Source: Trichosphaerium sp. ATCC 40318
Taxonomy: Eukaryota > Discosea > Flabellinia > Trichosidae
Assembly (NCBI GenBank): GCA_038496445.1
Contig: JALMLS010000196.1
Coordinates: 82,040-146,039 of the forward strand
Direction: 5' to 3'
DNA: 64,000 bases
The notes beneath the pieces were generated by a model. The model saw nothing but the letters and a program-made list of their open reading frames with translations, ran no database searches and was not told the DNA's origin. The stretch's first letter is position 1; each line of letters opens with the position of its first letter. The translations under genes and the position numbers were made by a program. Below, one piece after another: positions 35,520 to 48,324 of this stretch.

Positions 35520-37754
35520 ATGTACGATTATTTTATTACATCTACTCTAACGCGTGTACAAGGTATGTACCGCGCTTACAAGCCATCTGTCAAGCATGAT
35601 GCCTTTACTTCACTGCAACAAGTGTTGAATAACTCTGTTTGCCCTAAACACCGCGTTTTTACAATATCAGATTGGCAACGCATCGATTCAAGAGGCATTA
35701 TGGGTTTTGACGCCCAGATTGACAGGGCATTGGAAGAGTGCGTGTGTCATTATCTTTAACCGCTTACTTACACCGTTGAATAACAGGAGAGAGTACTCTT
35801 TGTACAGTTTAGTTGGCTGGCTAATGCCTGAACACAAATTTCGAATAACTGACTTTTTGTACGTCATTTTTGTGTCAAATTTTTTGGGTCTGATCTCTTT
35901 CAGAGTCGTGTCCCATGGACATTGGACATCTCCCAAGCACCGAAGGACTGCCTTAAATGTAGTTGCACAGTCTAAGGGTGTGAAGGTACTAGAGGACTGG
36001 TACAACTTTACAGGCGTGGATATATTTCGACAAGGCTATGGCTCGCTAATTAATCGGTATTAACATCGGATGTTACCCTCTTTTAAACAATTGTATATGT
36101 AGGTATCAGTACTCCCTTTATGACCTTCTTGTTGCATCATTTCCTTTCTATGAATGGAATCAATTCAATTTTCGAGAGACATGGCTTTCACAACAGCATG
36201 CATGGCTAGATAAGGTTGGTAAGCGTCATGGTATTAAAACCTTATCAGGGTGGTATAATTTCAGTCGCGCAGAGGTATTTGATGTTGTAGATGCACCCAA
36301 GTTTTTGTATGTTCGCCTCTTTCTTCAGATAAATATTTACCCTTCAATGTCAGGTTCAAAAAAACGCCACGGCTTGCTGATTTATTGCGAAGAATCTATC
36401 CTAACTATGACTGGAAAGATTACTTATTCAAGATTGCAGCTATTGGGGCGCATGATGACACCACATTACTACGGGAACACTTTAATGACATTGCGCGAAC
36501 ATTAGGTGTTAAATGTTTGGACGATTGGTATCATATACAGGCTGCTCAAGTTTCTCAAGTTGCAAAACATAGTACATTAAAAAAGTGAGTAAGATTCGTT
36601 TAATGCTTTTATATATTAACACGGCATAGGTATTCTTTGTCACTTGTGAAGGCCCTCAAAGATATATACTCTGAAAAGGACTGGGAGGATTGGAGATTCG
36701 GGTACAAATAAGGATGGTGCTTCGAAGATAACCTCTTATTTAGTACTGGATCACATGGTTACTCTAATTTTATGCGAAGACATAAAATGACTCTTGAAAC
36801 AGCTGCTGAAGCTCTTGGATTAAAAATTGTAGATGATTGGCAACGTATTTCAACTACCCAATTTGGTGAGATGGCTCAACCTGTGTTAAATGCGTTTAAT
36901 AACTCGATGAGAAATGCGCTTACTGCAATATTCCCTGGCCACAAGTGGGATTTAAACATGCCGCTATACCCTCCTAATCACTGGGATATCCAGAGGCGAA
37001 GAGTCTCATTTTTGCGGTCTGTGGAGCAAAAGTTTAATCTCACCAATCCGGAAATGTGGTATGTTGATTTTTATTGACTGTCGTTCTTTCTTACAGTATT
37101 TAGGTATCGCGTGCCTGTTTCGGATATATTTAAAAATGCAAATGGATTACGTCGCCACTTTTTACACGACCTTGAAACATTGCATCCGAACTATGGATGG
37201 GCTTGGGAAAACTTTGGAAGACTAACAAAAAAGGCGACTCAGAAGTACTTTACCGTTGTCATTTGAGTTTCCTTAACCCACGTGCTAGGCGGCTAATAAA
37301 TGCTCTTCAAAGAATTTTACCGGGTGTTCTTATCGAAGAAGAACTCTACATTGGCACTGGAGTCAATGACGCGATTACTGTTGATGTGTTTTTACCACAA
37401 TTTAGTGTGGCCTTGGAGTATCAGGGTAACAAGAACTTTTAATGACAATTTTGCTGAGTACAATTAGGTGAACACCATTATCAAAGCACATTTACTTATG
37501 GTAATCCTGTAAGTGTGTATCAAGCCAGGGATGCAGAGAAAAGAGAGTATTGTGACAATGCTGGGATCACTCTTATTCCAATTCCTTATTGGTGGGACGG
37601 TAGCGCAGCTGAGCTGGCTTCTCGAATTGATGCCCATAGACCAGATTTAAACCTCAGCACCGAGAAGTTGATACCACGACAACCGCAGCTCGGGATTGTA
37701 GAACACAAGTTGCCATTCAAAGGCATGATGGTAACAGAAAGTGCAACAGTGTGA
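35520..37754 (+). CDS. DWY-repeat protein B with C-terminal PD-(D/E)XK-like nuclease domain
   Basis: Six repeats of the same kind as in 29301-31056 (VLEDWYNFTGVDI, TLSGWYNFSRAEV, CLDDWYHIQAAQV, IVDDWQRISTTQF, MWYRVPVSDI; partners such as LLVASFPFYEWNQFNF, LLRRIYPNYDWKDYLF, LKDIYSEKDWEDWRFG, LTAIFPGHKWDL, LHPNYGWAWENF). Then FYRCHLSFLNPRARRLINAL leads into a restriction-like fold: EEELYIG, TVDVFLPQFSVALEYQGEHH and YQARDAEKREYCDNAGITLI PIPYWWDG. The Asp of VDVF and Glu-x-Gln of EYQG stand where D and (D/E)xK sit in this superfamily; Gln replaces Lys as in several known members. A final 45 residues are unstructured. Repeats plus nuclease suggest a programmable or sequence-specific DNA/RNA cutter, which is inference. 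Introns again fall at two fixed repeat positions. Confidence 0.78.
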
Positions 37755-37897
37755 GGCACCGCGTTTGATGTAGAGAAACTGTACAGTAGCAATATATAAA
37801 GTAACATATAAAAGAATGGACCTCCCATTATATTTCTATTGTTGAATCACGTGTCAAACCATTTCAAAGTCAGTTCGGTTAAGGTTTTAGCAACATC

Positions 37898-40301
37898 ATG
37901 TCACATGTCAAAAATGATGAAACAACCGCACTTCTCTTGACGGATGATGAGTTTAACAAGACAGGCGCGGATTCTGTCGAAATTACTTTAGTAGAGCAAA
38001 AAAAACGCACTGGTTGTTGGCAAACGACAAAAAAAATACCGTTTGGGCTGATTGTGGGCTTAATTGGATTTTTCGCATTCTTGTTCATACCAATTAATAA
38101 AACCAGCCCAAAGTCAAACCAGCAATCACACACGCTTGGTACTTTGTAAACAATGGCAACTGAACCTTCATGACGATTGAAATTAGGCGTACTAATCTTA
38201 ATGATGTCATGGTGGTTTACAGAAGCTCTTCCACTTGCTATCACTTCTATGGTGCCTCTTGTGCTTTTTCCTGTGTTAGGCACGTGCTGAAGCACAAAAC
38301 GCTTTCCCAAAAAACACAACTTTGCTGAATTTAGACATTACCACAGGTGTATTGTCTTTGGAGGAAACTGCATCAGAGTATTCAAACAACGTAATTTTCT
38401 TGCTTGCAGGAGGATTTATGATAGCACTGGTACATCCTTTTTCGGTATTCACTCTCTCAAAGAGTTTGTTAAGGCAGTAGAAAAGTGGAATTTGCACAAA
38501 AGAGTTGCGTTTGCTTTCTTGTTAAAGGTAAACATGTGACACAAGGCGGTTTATTCGGACTCAACACTACTGCAGGTCGGAACATCTCAAACGCGCATTT
38601 TCATCGGCTTGATGTGCGTCACAGCGTTCTTCAGTATGTGGATGGCTAACACTACTGCTACCTTGGTACAACCAGTGTTGTGATGCATGTTAACACTGAT
38701 AAGGTCATGACACCAGTAGCAACGGCTCTCAGTCAAGCGCTAAATTCCCCTCCAAATATTCTGAAAGGTTGGCTTCTTGGCATCGCATATTCTGCTAGTA
38801 TTGCCGGAACCTCAACGCCTATAGGTGCTTGACAACTATTGGTACATATGCTCACTATTTGAAGGATCTCCGCCCAACTTGGTGTTAATCAAGCTGCTTA
38901 ATGAATTCTATCCTAACTCTCCTGAACTTTCTTTCCCTGTATGGATGTTGTTTGGTGTACCGTTAATGATTGTTGGTCTTTTGGTACCTCAATAACACGT
39001 GTACTACTCACTTACCATTTTCTTTGGATATTGGGAGTTGCATTGTGGATCATGTGGATACGTAAATCAAAGCGTAACCGTGTGGAAATATCTGATCTAT
39101 CTAATCCGGATGATTTTATTGCCAATGGCATTGTATCTAGCAAAACCTATCTTAGACAACAGCTAGACAAGCTAGGACCTATTGCAACTTGTGAATGGAT
39201 TATAATGGTACAGACATCTACTTTTCTATTTCTAAGTAACCAAATTTGATTAGGTAGACTTTTTGATTGTTGTATCTTTGTGGATATTTAGACCTGACAT
39301 AAACTTTTCGTCTGGAAAGTGCAACCCTTGGAAAGGTATGTTGTTCCAATTACATTTGTGTTAATATAACGATTTGAAGGCTGTATGCCTGGTTGGGCAT
39401 CTTTGTTATCAATGCCAACATACGTGGCAGACAGTTGTGTTGCAATGTTTGGTGCTATTCCTCTTTTTTTCATACCTGCTTTTGATGGCACTAAAAAGCA
39501 TGTATTTGTATTGTTTCACACTAATAAAGTTAGCAAAATAATGGATTTCGAAACGTGCAGGAAAAATCTACCGTGGGGAGTATTGTGGCTGATGGGTTTG
39601 TTCTATGTAGCCTATTGTATACTAAATATTTATTTAAAGGCGGTGGATTTGCTTTGGCGCGGGCTATAGCATCAAGTGGTCTTGCTGAGTTCATAGGTGA
39701 ACAGCTAGTGTCAATAAAAACGTGGCCTCCAGAGGCATTGTTGCTACTTGTTTGTACGTCACTGATTTGTGTTGCTAAATTTATAATTTATTTTAGTGGT
39801 TCTTATTGTGTGGTTGACAGAATTTGTAAATAACACAGCCGCCAGTCAGATATTTATAACGATGTACGTGCAGTATAGTTGCAGCCCAATAAGCTTACCT
39901 GCGTAGATTGGCCAGCATTTCATCCGAGATTTTGGTACATCCATTCTACCTCTGTGTTCCAGCTGCACTAGCCACTTCCTTTGCATTTTGCTTACCTACA
40001 GCGTAAGATATCTCATTTATCCTTTTTCTTTTGCTCATCCAATTCTAGTACAGCACCTAATGCCATTGTATTTGCTACCAACAAGTTGCGTATAACAGAC
40101 ATGGTACCACATTCTAAACTTTTATTACTGTTTTTCATCCTGCTTAACTTTGTTTATCAGATAAAAACAGGAGTGTTGCTAAACATTATCATGAGTTTAT
40201 TGGTTTATGTAATGTGGTTAGCGCTTGGCCCCGTTGTATATAATGCACGTGCGCGTGATTTCCCTGAATGGGGTTTTTTAAATGATACAAGTGTAATTTG
40301 A
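37898..40301 (+). CDS. SLC13/DASS-family sodium-coupled anion transporter
   Basis: Members move dicarboxylates, citrate, sulfate or phosphate with Na+. The cytosolic N-terminus ([19 protein letters not shown], with a di-Leu-like sorting signal) precedes [53 protein letters not shown] and [38 protein letters not shown] with [14 protein letters not shown] (first SNT-type motif, here ANTTAT), [18 protein letters not shown] and [26 protein letters not shown] region, [42 protein letters not shown] (second SNT-type motif), [16 protein letters not shown] and a last helix. About 12 short introns. Substrate cannot be set by eye. Plasma membrane or vacuole are both possible. Confidence 0.92.
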
Positions 40302-40342
40302 AGCAAGATGACAATAAAATCTTTTAGATATATCTATTATTA

Positions 40343-41570
40343 TTAGTCGTATTCTATTGTCTTGTTGTCTTTTCTTTCGCTCTTGAGGTTTGCGATAACT
40401 GCTGCTAGCCAATCATCTCGCTTTTTCTGTGTTTCTTCATTTTGTTTTTCGAGGTGGTATACAATATTCTCAACGCAAGACACACAAAAGAAAGTATTTT
40501 CAAGCTCCTCATTTTGAGTATGCCAAAAAAGGATCGTGTCCGGCATAATACTACCTGAAGTATGCTTTTAACTCGAGGGATGACAGTAAAAAAATCAAAT
40601 AAAGTATAGCCTACCTTGACATGCGTGACATTTGTGATTTTGTGTTGGTACGCCATAACTAAAACGTCCAAAAAGGAGTATCTACATGGAATTAAGAGAC
40701 TGTATTTTTTTTTTGAAATGTCTTTTTTTTTGTACCGAATGTTTACCCTTGTGCTCTTCTTCATGGTCTTTGATAAACGCTGCACGTGAGTTATATTTTT
40801 TGTAGCACTCCCAAAAGTCTTTGCAACCCATAAACAGAGGCGCAATTGCCGAACACTTATCCAAGGCTTCTTGATTTAATTTAATAGTTGCTGCACGCTT
40901 CTTTGTGTTAGTTTTGGATGGATAATGGACCTCAAAAAGCCCAGAATCAAATCTAGCCCTTGTATACTCCTCCCCCCAAAGCTTATGTTTTGCAAAATTA
41001 CAAAGAGCTTCGATGCTATTGTCTGATTTTACCTGTGAAAACATGCGTTTCACACGTACGTTCACCCCTGCAAGTAAATTACTTAAAACTGCTTTTTGAT
41101 TTTAGGCTTTGTAAGTTGGTACTTAGAATGTTCTTCTCCTCGCTTGTTAGCATTTTGGATGAGTCTTTTGGAATTTTGGGTGGTGGAGTGTTGTTTTTTT
41201 GTATTTTTGTTGTTTTCTCTTTTGTTTTGTCTTTTGGGCTCTCAGAGGCAACTCGCTCTACTGAATTATTATTAACGCAAACGTAGAGAATTCTGTACTT
41301 CCTTCGCCATTATTACACGTCAAAAACTGTGATGTTTTCAATTTTGTAGAAAGAAACAAATAAAAAGATAGAAAAAAAGCAAAGCCACGTACGCGTAGGT
41401 GCAGCTACTGTGGTATCAGGGCTCGCGTCTTTTTTTGTAGTTGACGCATTTGATGGTGGTAACCCTTCGTGTTGTCTTTTGGCCTTTTTAGCTGGCGGTT
41501 GCGCCGTTTTTACCTCGTCAGCTTTTTGTTTGCTGGCATTTGAGCAAGTTGTTTTACGCTTTTTTTTCAT
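40343..41570 (-). CDS. Lysine-rich hypothetical protein
   Basis: First exon begins MKKKRKTTCSNASKQKADEV with bipartite-type nuclear signals (PPAKKAKRQ). A middle exon is Lys/Thr/Pro-rich (KTKEKTTKIQKNNTPPPKIP) and leads to SSKMLTSEEKNIL, then after a GTACC intron VLSNLLAGVNVRVKRMFSQV, SIEALCNFAKHKLWGEEYTR, LDKCSAIAPLFMGCKDFWEC, YKKYNSRAAFIKDHEEEH and a last exon ILFWHTQNEELENTFFCVSC VENI. Cys pairs (CxxC in FCVSCVENI) hint at metal binding. I recognise no family. The long low-complexity basic part fits a nuclear protein. Convergent with the SLC13 gene, only 41 bp apart. Confidence 0.5.
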
Positions 41571-42051
41571 TTGCGGCTGTGATTGTAACAGTATTGGGTC
41601 ATAACGATCTACTGGCTTTCTCTGGCTGTACGCTTTTTTATTAATAACAAATACAGTGTACGTGCGAGCAAAAATAAGTTCGGTACCGTTTAGTGTCCAC
41701 TACAACAGCTGTAGCGTCAGGATCCTGATTATACGAGCTCAAACTTACCACTTCATTCCTGTAGATGTAATAAGTGACAACAATCAACGTATTCCGGTAT
41801 AACTAAAGCGCCCACGCACCACATGGTGTGCTCGAATGCAATTACAATAAAAACAATTAAAAAAAAAACCAACAAATTGAAAAAAAAAGTCCAGCAATGT
41901 CTAGCCAGAATAAAAATACGCTCAATAAACGGGTGCTTCCTAATAACGTAGGGCGTGTATAAACCAGATTAAAAACAACCGCTACAAAATAAGGCCAGTT
42001 GGGACTTTAACCATCGGAACAATAGCAACACGCATAACAGTGTAACTACAA
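41571..42051. other. Divergent intergenic region
   Basis: 481 bp between start codons of the lysine-rich gene and the synergin-like gene; it should hold both promoters. A-rich runs near 41850-41890. No frame or RNA gene seen. Confidence 0.45.
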
Positions 42052-45000
42052 ATGGCGGGGTATCCTCAAGGGAACTTTCCAGGGCAATTTTATCAAGGCA
42101 ACGTGTCTAACTACAGTGGTGGGTCTCCACAGCCTAATTATGCTAATGCAGCGCTACCAAATAATCGTACGCATTATTATAACTTGCTAATTTAACTCAA
42201 GCTTTTTTTGTAGAACAGTGGTTTGGTCCCCAAGGTACAGGTATGCCAAATGCGCAACCTTACGCGAATGTAAGCCCCCAGCCAATGTACACACCTAACG
42301 CTGGTATGTTTGTTTTTCAAATAACCAATCTTTTTTTATTTTGAAGTTGAAGTACAATATTTTTTTCTGGTTGGTAGGGAAAAATACTGACGTGTTATTT
42401 TCAGCTGCCCAATTTAATGTATCTGTGGGAGGCGGTGTCCCAGCAATGAATCCAGTTAGTTGGCAGGGTGCAAATGTTCAACAAGTGTTGCCACGTGTGG
42501 CTAAGGTACGCAATATTTTAGTCTAACAATTGATTTAGCGAGTGGTCTTTTTTTATTATTACACCACTCCCTTTGTTGCGTTATACTTACAGATTTTCTT
42601 GTACATAGCCCAAAATTGTTAAAAAAAAGAAACAAGAGGCGCCAGTGGTGAAAGCTATGCCAAATCCACTAGACAATCTCTTTGCTATAGCGTGCGTTAC
42701 TCCAACTGAGATACACATTTGCTAATTATGTGTCTAATATAGTGCACCTACTCCGACACCAGTTCAGCCTGTAACAGCTACACCCAAGCCTGTGTTTATA
42801 ATTGATGATCCTGGTACTAGTAACAGTACTATAGCGCCACAACCATCTACACTAGAACCACAGGCTACCCAGTTTGCTGTGTCTGCACCGTATGATGATT
42901 TTATTTTTTTTGCTTTGTTAATTTGGCAATAGTGACATTGATGGATTAATTATGGAATCACTGGATCTTAAAAAAACACGAAAAAGGACGATAGCTCCTC
43001 GTAAAAAGTCTGCAAGGCCAAAGCGACAAACAGCGTCCTCTGCTGTGGATTGGGGATCTAGAGGCGATACGGTTAGGAATATCTTTGCAGGCAAGTGGTT
43101 GTTGTAGATTTTGTTTTTTTTTAAACCTGGTTTGACACATTGCGCAATGTGTCAAAATAATTTTTCTCATTTTTTTTTGCAGAGATTGATAGTCAAGAAG
43201 AACAAGCGCGAAAACAAAAAGAGCGTGAAGAAGCAGAAAGAAAGCAACAGGAGGAAATGGAGAAGCAGCTTGCCGCACAAGCATCGCAACAAACCACACC
43301 ACCTGCTCAACAGCCGCCTGGGGATATGGGCCACCAATGGGCCGCATTTACTGGTCCGGGACAGCAGGGTAACGTGGATGATATTGATCAAGCGTTTAAT
43401 TCAGGTTGAATTACTACTCATCCGTATTCCAAAGTTAAAGGTGTTTGTAGCGAGAAGCAGCGATGTAGACTTCTCAGCGTTTGGATCACAAGGCCCAGGA
43501 GCAGCAGTGTTTGGATCCTCTAGTTCACTGGCCCCACTAGACGTGCAACCATCGTACGTTTTGTGTTGCCAGACTACAAGATCAAGCTAAATCTGGAAAT
43601 CTAGGACGCATACCGCGGCGCCTCTATTTCCCTCAACCAGCGCTCCCCTTGCACCGATTAGCGCTCCCATTTTGGTATTTTAAAGAAAATTGTTGCTCAA
43701 CCATTCTTGTTGACACTTCTTTTAGAATAATACCGTGGCTGCAACACCTGCAATAGGTTTGTTTAGAAGAATTTTTTAAGACTTTCCATCTTGTTTTAAT
43801 GGTGTTTCTTAGGTTCAGTTGCTACTACTAACACACCAGCTAATTTTGGAGACTTTTCAGCGCCGCCAACGCAGAACACAGATTTTGGGAACTTTGGCGA
43901 TTTTTCAACACCTAGTGCAAACACTGAGGCAAACTTTGCTGACTTTGGCGATTTTTCAACGCCTTCAACAGAAGCTGCAAGCGCAAACTTTGCTGATTTT
44001 GGCAGCTTTAACTCTGAGGCTCCTAAAGAAGTGATAAAAGAGGCTGAACCGCAGGTTAAAGAGGATAACACAGCTAGCGAGTCATCAACTATGTTTGACG
44101 AACCAAAAAAGAAGTATATTATACCTACTGGAGTTGGCGATGTTATTCAGCGCCGCAGTATGCGTGATGAGCTTGCTGGCAAAACCAAAGAGGACAATAC
44201 GCCAAAGATAGAGGTGGATATTGAAAAAATGACCAGTAAAAGACCAGAGGATGTTCAAGAGGGAATTTTGAAGTTATTTCAGAGTGCAGCAAAAGCAAGA
44301 GAAGGTGTGTTTGGTCTTTCGTTTTTTTTTTTTTGTTCAAAGAAAATATGAAAATTCTTTACCCAACGTATTTTTATCCATTCCTGTGCTTTTTTATTCA
44401 CTGACTTCCCTCCCAGCCAAAAACAAAGGCACCTCTGCAGCTGAAAGTACACAAAAAGCGGAACCACCAACTACAGAAATTGGTTTCGGCGATTTTGGTC
44501 AAGGTGAGGTTGGTACAGGAGATTTGGCCAACTTTTCGTCACTATCCTCGCCAGCGCCTGTTACTGTTGGAGGAGCTGACTTTGGCTCCTTTTCTTCCAA
44601 AATCGACACTGCTTCATCTATTAATAACAAAGAGGAGACTTTGAAAGCCCAAATTGAGGAAGATAACAGCTTTGCTGCATTCACAGCTCCTTCTGGTGCT
44701 GAAGATATGGGTGATTTCTCAGCATTTTCTAGTGCTAACACTGCCTCTAATGAGGATCTCGATAAAGGGTTTGATGCTTTTACAGCTGCACCTGTTACTA
44801 AACTTGAAGGTGTCGAACCAGGCTTCGATTCAGCACTATCTACCCCATCCTTGGCGCCTGTCAGTAATATTACGGAAGATACCGGTTTTGCTAATTTCGA
44901 GATGCCTGCACAAAAGACTACAGAAGATAGCGGAATTACTCTTCCTGCATTTGAGCAACCATCTCTAACCTCGCTCACCCCAAAGGACGGATCTTTTGCA

Positions 45001-46508
45001 GCGTTTTCGAGCGCGTCTAAGCCTATTGAAGATCAGGGCTTTGCGGCTTTCAAGATGGCCACTGAAAACGATGACGCTGAGGCAGGTTTTGCTGCGTTCA
45101 AAGCTGCATCAACGCAATTAAGTACAGACAGCGCTGACGAAGATAGCACTGATTTATTCCGATTGATGATGCGTCTTATTAATAGTGAACGATTGCAAGA
45201 AGCACTTGTGCTAAGAAAGCATGTTGAGGTAAAGCCCTAGTAGTGTGTTTATGTGTTAGACTCAGGTGTTTTAATGAAGCAATTAGGCTACGAAGAAAAT
45301 AACCGACCTTCAAGCGCAGTACAAGAAAGCCAAGGAGAAAGATGAATTGCACGAAGCATTGCAAATTAAGACTAATATTAAGCGTCTTGAGGAGGACAAG
45401 TTATCTGACATGCAGATACAGCGTTTCAGGTAGTTTTACATGTGTATTTCTTTCAACCAAAAAAAATTTCAAAAAAAACCCAATCAACTTATCGTCTTTT
45501 GTCTCTAGAGAATCCCCAAGCGAACCTGTTTTGACACTGTCGGAGATGAGGCGTAAACTCATTTCTAGCGCCAGAGATCAAGCTGGACCGTTTTTATCAC
45601 GCTATGATACGGACAGTCTTTCGTATATAACGCCAGAGGCTCTAGAAGAAGGGATAGAAAAGCGCAAAGCTGCAATACAACTCTATCAGTATGGCATTGT
45701 TGATATTCTTTTTTGTTTTGTATTAACACACCTTGTACAGAAAAATTCTTGCCGGCAAGTCTGTTCTACAAGTAAATGCAAGGGGTGTATATAGGTGGCA
45801 ACAAATGGTATGTGGTTTTTTTTCTTGGCGTTTTTGTTTACTCTAATTTATAAATAGCTTGAAGCATGCCACAACGAAATAAGCAAAGCAGTGACAATGC
45901 TCACCAAATTTAAAAAGGAGCTTCCGTCATCTGGTACAGCCTTGGCACAAGTACTAGGACATGCCAAGACGCTACAGTATTTTAAGGGTGAGCATTGATT
46001 TTCTTTTTTTTTTTTATCCCCTTTTCCTGAACACACTCACATCGTAAAAGGTATATCAGAAATGTTTGGTATTTCCTTGAGGATTGGTCTAGCACAGAAT
46101 GAAGATCCTCAAAAGTGTGAGAAATTGGCTTCACCAGAGCTGCGTTCACCGTCATTCCTCATTTCCAAGATTCAGAAGAGCTGGAAGTCGCTTTTACTCA
46201 TGGCAGACTCACTTGGCTATCCTGAGTTGGTAGCCATTGCCGCTGATTATGTAACCTTAAAACAGAGTTCAGATAGCACTGATGTTTGTGGGTTATGTCT
46301 AAACCCTCTTGACAAGGTTAAGCACATCATTCCATGGTAAGTAATAGCTTTTTTATCTTTGGGTTTTATTTGTTTTTGTACATGTTCTATTTGGAACGAG
46401 TAAGCGGCCCAAAGCTTACGGTTTGATTCTCTTAGGTGTGATAAGCGCTACTGCTCAACTTGTGCGAATCTGTGGGCCAATAGAATATCTAAAACTGCAC
46501 CACATTAA
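42052..46508 (+). CDS. Synergin-gamma-like AP-1/clathrin adaptor accessory protein
   Basis: Long low-complexity protein. The N-terminus is Gly/Pro/Asn/Gln-rich (MAGYPQGNFPGQFYQGN). Next come a basic patch, a Glu/Gln/Arg coiled coil (EEQARKQKEREEAERKQQEE), and many acidic-phenylalanine motifs of the kind that bind AP-1 gamma or GGA ear domains: FGDFSA, FGNFGDFS, FADFGDFS, FADFGSF, IGFGDFG, MGDFSAF, FAAF, FANFE. The C-terminal third is folded (LMMRLINSERLQEALVLRKH, LGYPELVAIAADYVTLKQ) and ends in a Cys-rich module CGLCLNPLDK...PWCDKRYCSTCANLWANRIS. A CGxCL...YxxxCANxW ending is, from general knowledge, that of synergin gamma. It probably helps clathrin/AP-1 traffic at the trans-Golgi or endosomes. 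About 15 introns, 40-110 bp. Confidence 0.75.
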
Positions 46509-46621
46509 ACAGTTTGTACAAACAAAAAAATAACCAGTAAGGCGCTGTTTTTAGGGTTACCAAGCTACATAACGCCCACCTTTTTGTACATGTAAATAAT
46601 AGTAAACAGCACTTACCGTGG

Positions 46622-47103
46622 TTACAACCTCTTGCGATAGAAGCGCTCATATATCCAGGCAAGCGTTGCGGTTGGTATAAAATCTGTACCGCAAAAAAAA
46701 ATACGTTAGCTTTTGGTACTTTTTTTTTTTTACATTTTGACACGTATACAAAGCAAATGTAGTATTAAAACGTTTTACGTACCTGTGAACGGCATGGCTT
46801 CTTCCGCAATGCCAGCTAGAGCAAAAAAGGAGTAGCCGTACAGAGCGTAGATTATGACGCCACTTATGGGTGCCCAGAGCAAATCAGCCGCTTCTCCAAT
46901 GCCTGGCAAGATGTATGTACCGTATCCTTGTTAAAACGCCTTTTAGTTGTTGCTGAGGTACAGTACGCACCTATCAAATCTACGAATATAGAAATACACA
47001 ACTTTAAAAACATAATACACGACATTGAGCCTTCACCACGCCTACTACGCTGTGGAGCGTAATTGTAGGCGTTGACAGTATCTGCTGGTTGTTTGTACGA
47101 CAT
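46622..47103 (-). CDS. Conserved small membrane protein (unnamed family)
   Basis: Three exons give about 110 residues: MSYKQPADTVNAYNYAPQRS, a first helix MFLKLCISIFVDLIG, then IGEAADLLWAPISGVIIYAL, FFALAGIAEEAMPFTDFIPT ATLAWIYERF. The pattern FDLIG...GE..D..WAP...EE..PFTD.IP.AT..W resembles an uncharacterised family I associate with plants and algae; function unknown. Introns GTGCG...TTGCCAG and GTACG...GTACAG. It is convergent with the synergin-like gene, 114 bp apart, and forms the last ordinary gene before the transposon patch. Confidence 0.6.
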
Positions 47104-47192
47104 GTTGCGTTGGGTGAGGTGTAGATAAAGGTACAAGTACAACGTTTCACTTAAAACAAAAACAGTACATAATAGCTAAATTCACAAAAGTA

Positions 47193-47807
47193 GCAGGGAT
47201 CTCCAAAAATCCACAAAAAATTCTGAAAAATTATTTTGATTTTTCGCGATTGTGAAATTAAGTTTAATAAAGTTAACTTACCGCCAAAATTCTCTCATTG
47301 GTCCAACTCAGCCACATGTCACGTTGGGCAAGAGAAAAGCCCGGTTTATCACGCCAGTGTTTGTTAAAAAACCTTCCAATGTATCTGCAACTTGTTGCAC
47401 CAGATACTATCCGACACAACATTGTACAGATTGGTACTCAACCTTTGATGCGTTGTGGAAGGTACTTCAAACAAACCAAAGCGTTGGGAGGGCCTGACTT
47501 TAGAAACTTATCATACAATGGTTTGGGTGCATTAAAGTATTACCATTGCATCAAACCTCTTAACACTTGTGTAAAAATCGTCAATGAAAAAGGAAAATGC
47601 TCAAGTTGTCCAAAAAACTCAAAATGCACTGTAGAACGACACATCTATGTTACTTCAGACAATCCAGAGTTAGCTCACATCAATTCCTATGGAACTCACG
47701 CACCAGAGTTTTCCGCACGTAAAACTGTGGATAAAAAGTTCTTTTATTTTCAGGTACTTTATTTTATACAACATGCTACAAGAGTTAATGTTAACAATGC
47801 CTAGATA
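47193..47807 (+). repeat. Left long terminal inverted repeat
   Basis: About 615 bp matching 54133-54747 in reverse. Starts at GCAGGGATC and contains the whole 168-codon frame 47298-47804. Only a few substitutions separate the arms (for example Gln/Lys and Ala/Thr changes in the frame). Confidence 0.9.
47298..47804 (+). CDS. Terminal-repeat ORF, left copy
   Basis: 168 codons, beginning MVQLSHMSRWAREKPGLSRQ, with a Cys-rich knot CSSCPKNSKC followed by TVERHIYVTSDNPELAHINS YGTH. The Cys/His spacing suggests a small zinc module such as those at the head of MULE transposases. This copy faces the repeat patch and is followed by no transposase exon, so it is probably a dead duplicate of the right-arm copy. 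Confidence 0.45.
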   Translation: MVQLSHMSRWAREKPGLSRQCLLKNLPMYLQLVAPDTIRHNIVQIGTQPLMRCGRYFKQTKALGGPDFRNLSYNGLGALKYYHCIKPLNTCVKIVNEKGKCSSCPKNSKCTVERHIYVTSDNPELAHINSYGTHAPEFSARKTVDKKFFYFQVLYFIQHATRVNVNNA

Positions 47808-48324
47808 CGCAAACATGCAAAGTACTACATATCCTCAGTCGCCATCGATCCATAATGTTGTTGGCCATGACCATTTTCGAAAACATGTGCTATAAAAGGT
47901 AAAACATATAAATTAATTAATAACTATTCATGATGGATAGATATGACAAAATAGATAAATGCATTGGATTTCTTGAGCAAAATGGCATACATGTATATGT
48001 ATAAGTGAACCATAGGTAGTCATGTAACTGCAGCCTCCAAGCAAAGATGTATCCAATTTTTCACTAAAAAAATCCCATTGTAAAAATCAAAAAAAATCCA
48101 AAAATCAAAGAATGGCTCACCAAATCGACATATACTGCTATAAAATCCTACAAACCACCAACAATTGGGTAATTTATGCCAGTGTATAAGGTATAAAAAA
48201 CGAAACTGGCTTAAGCGATATGATAAGGTATGTGGTAATGTATGATTCAAATTAAATTCCTAAGATTATTTTATATCTCATAGTCATGAATAGATATGAA
48301 AATAAACAATATCTCATTATGTTG

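Noticed and set aside
43111-43590. 159-codon and several antisense frames inside the synergin-like gene
   Set aside because: They are shadows across introns and low-complexity exons; the coding frame follows the acidic-Phe repeats and splice sites.
44499-44978. Antisense 159-codon frame in the long synergin exon
   Set aside because: Ser/Ala/Lys composition is the mirror of the repeated sense codons; no independent features.
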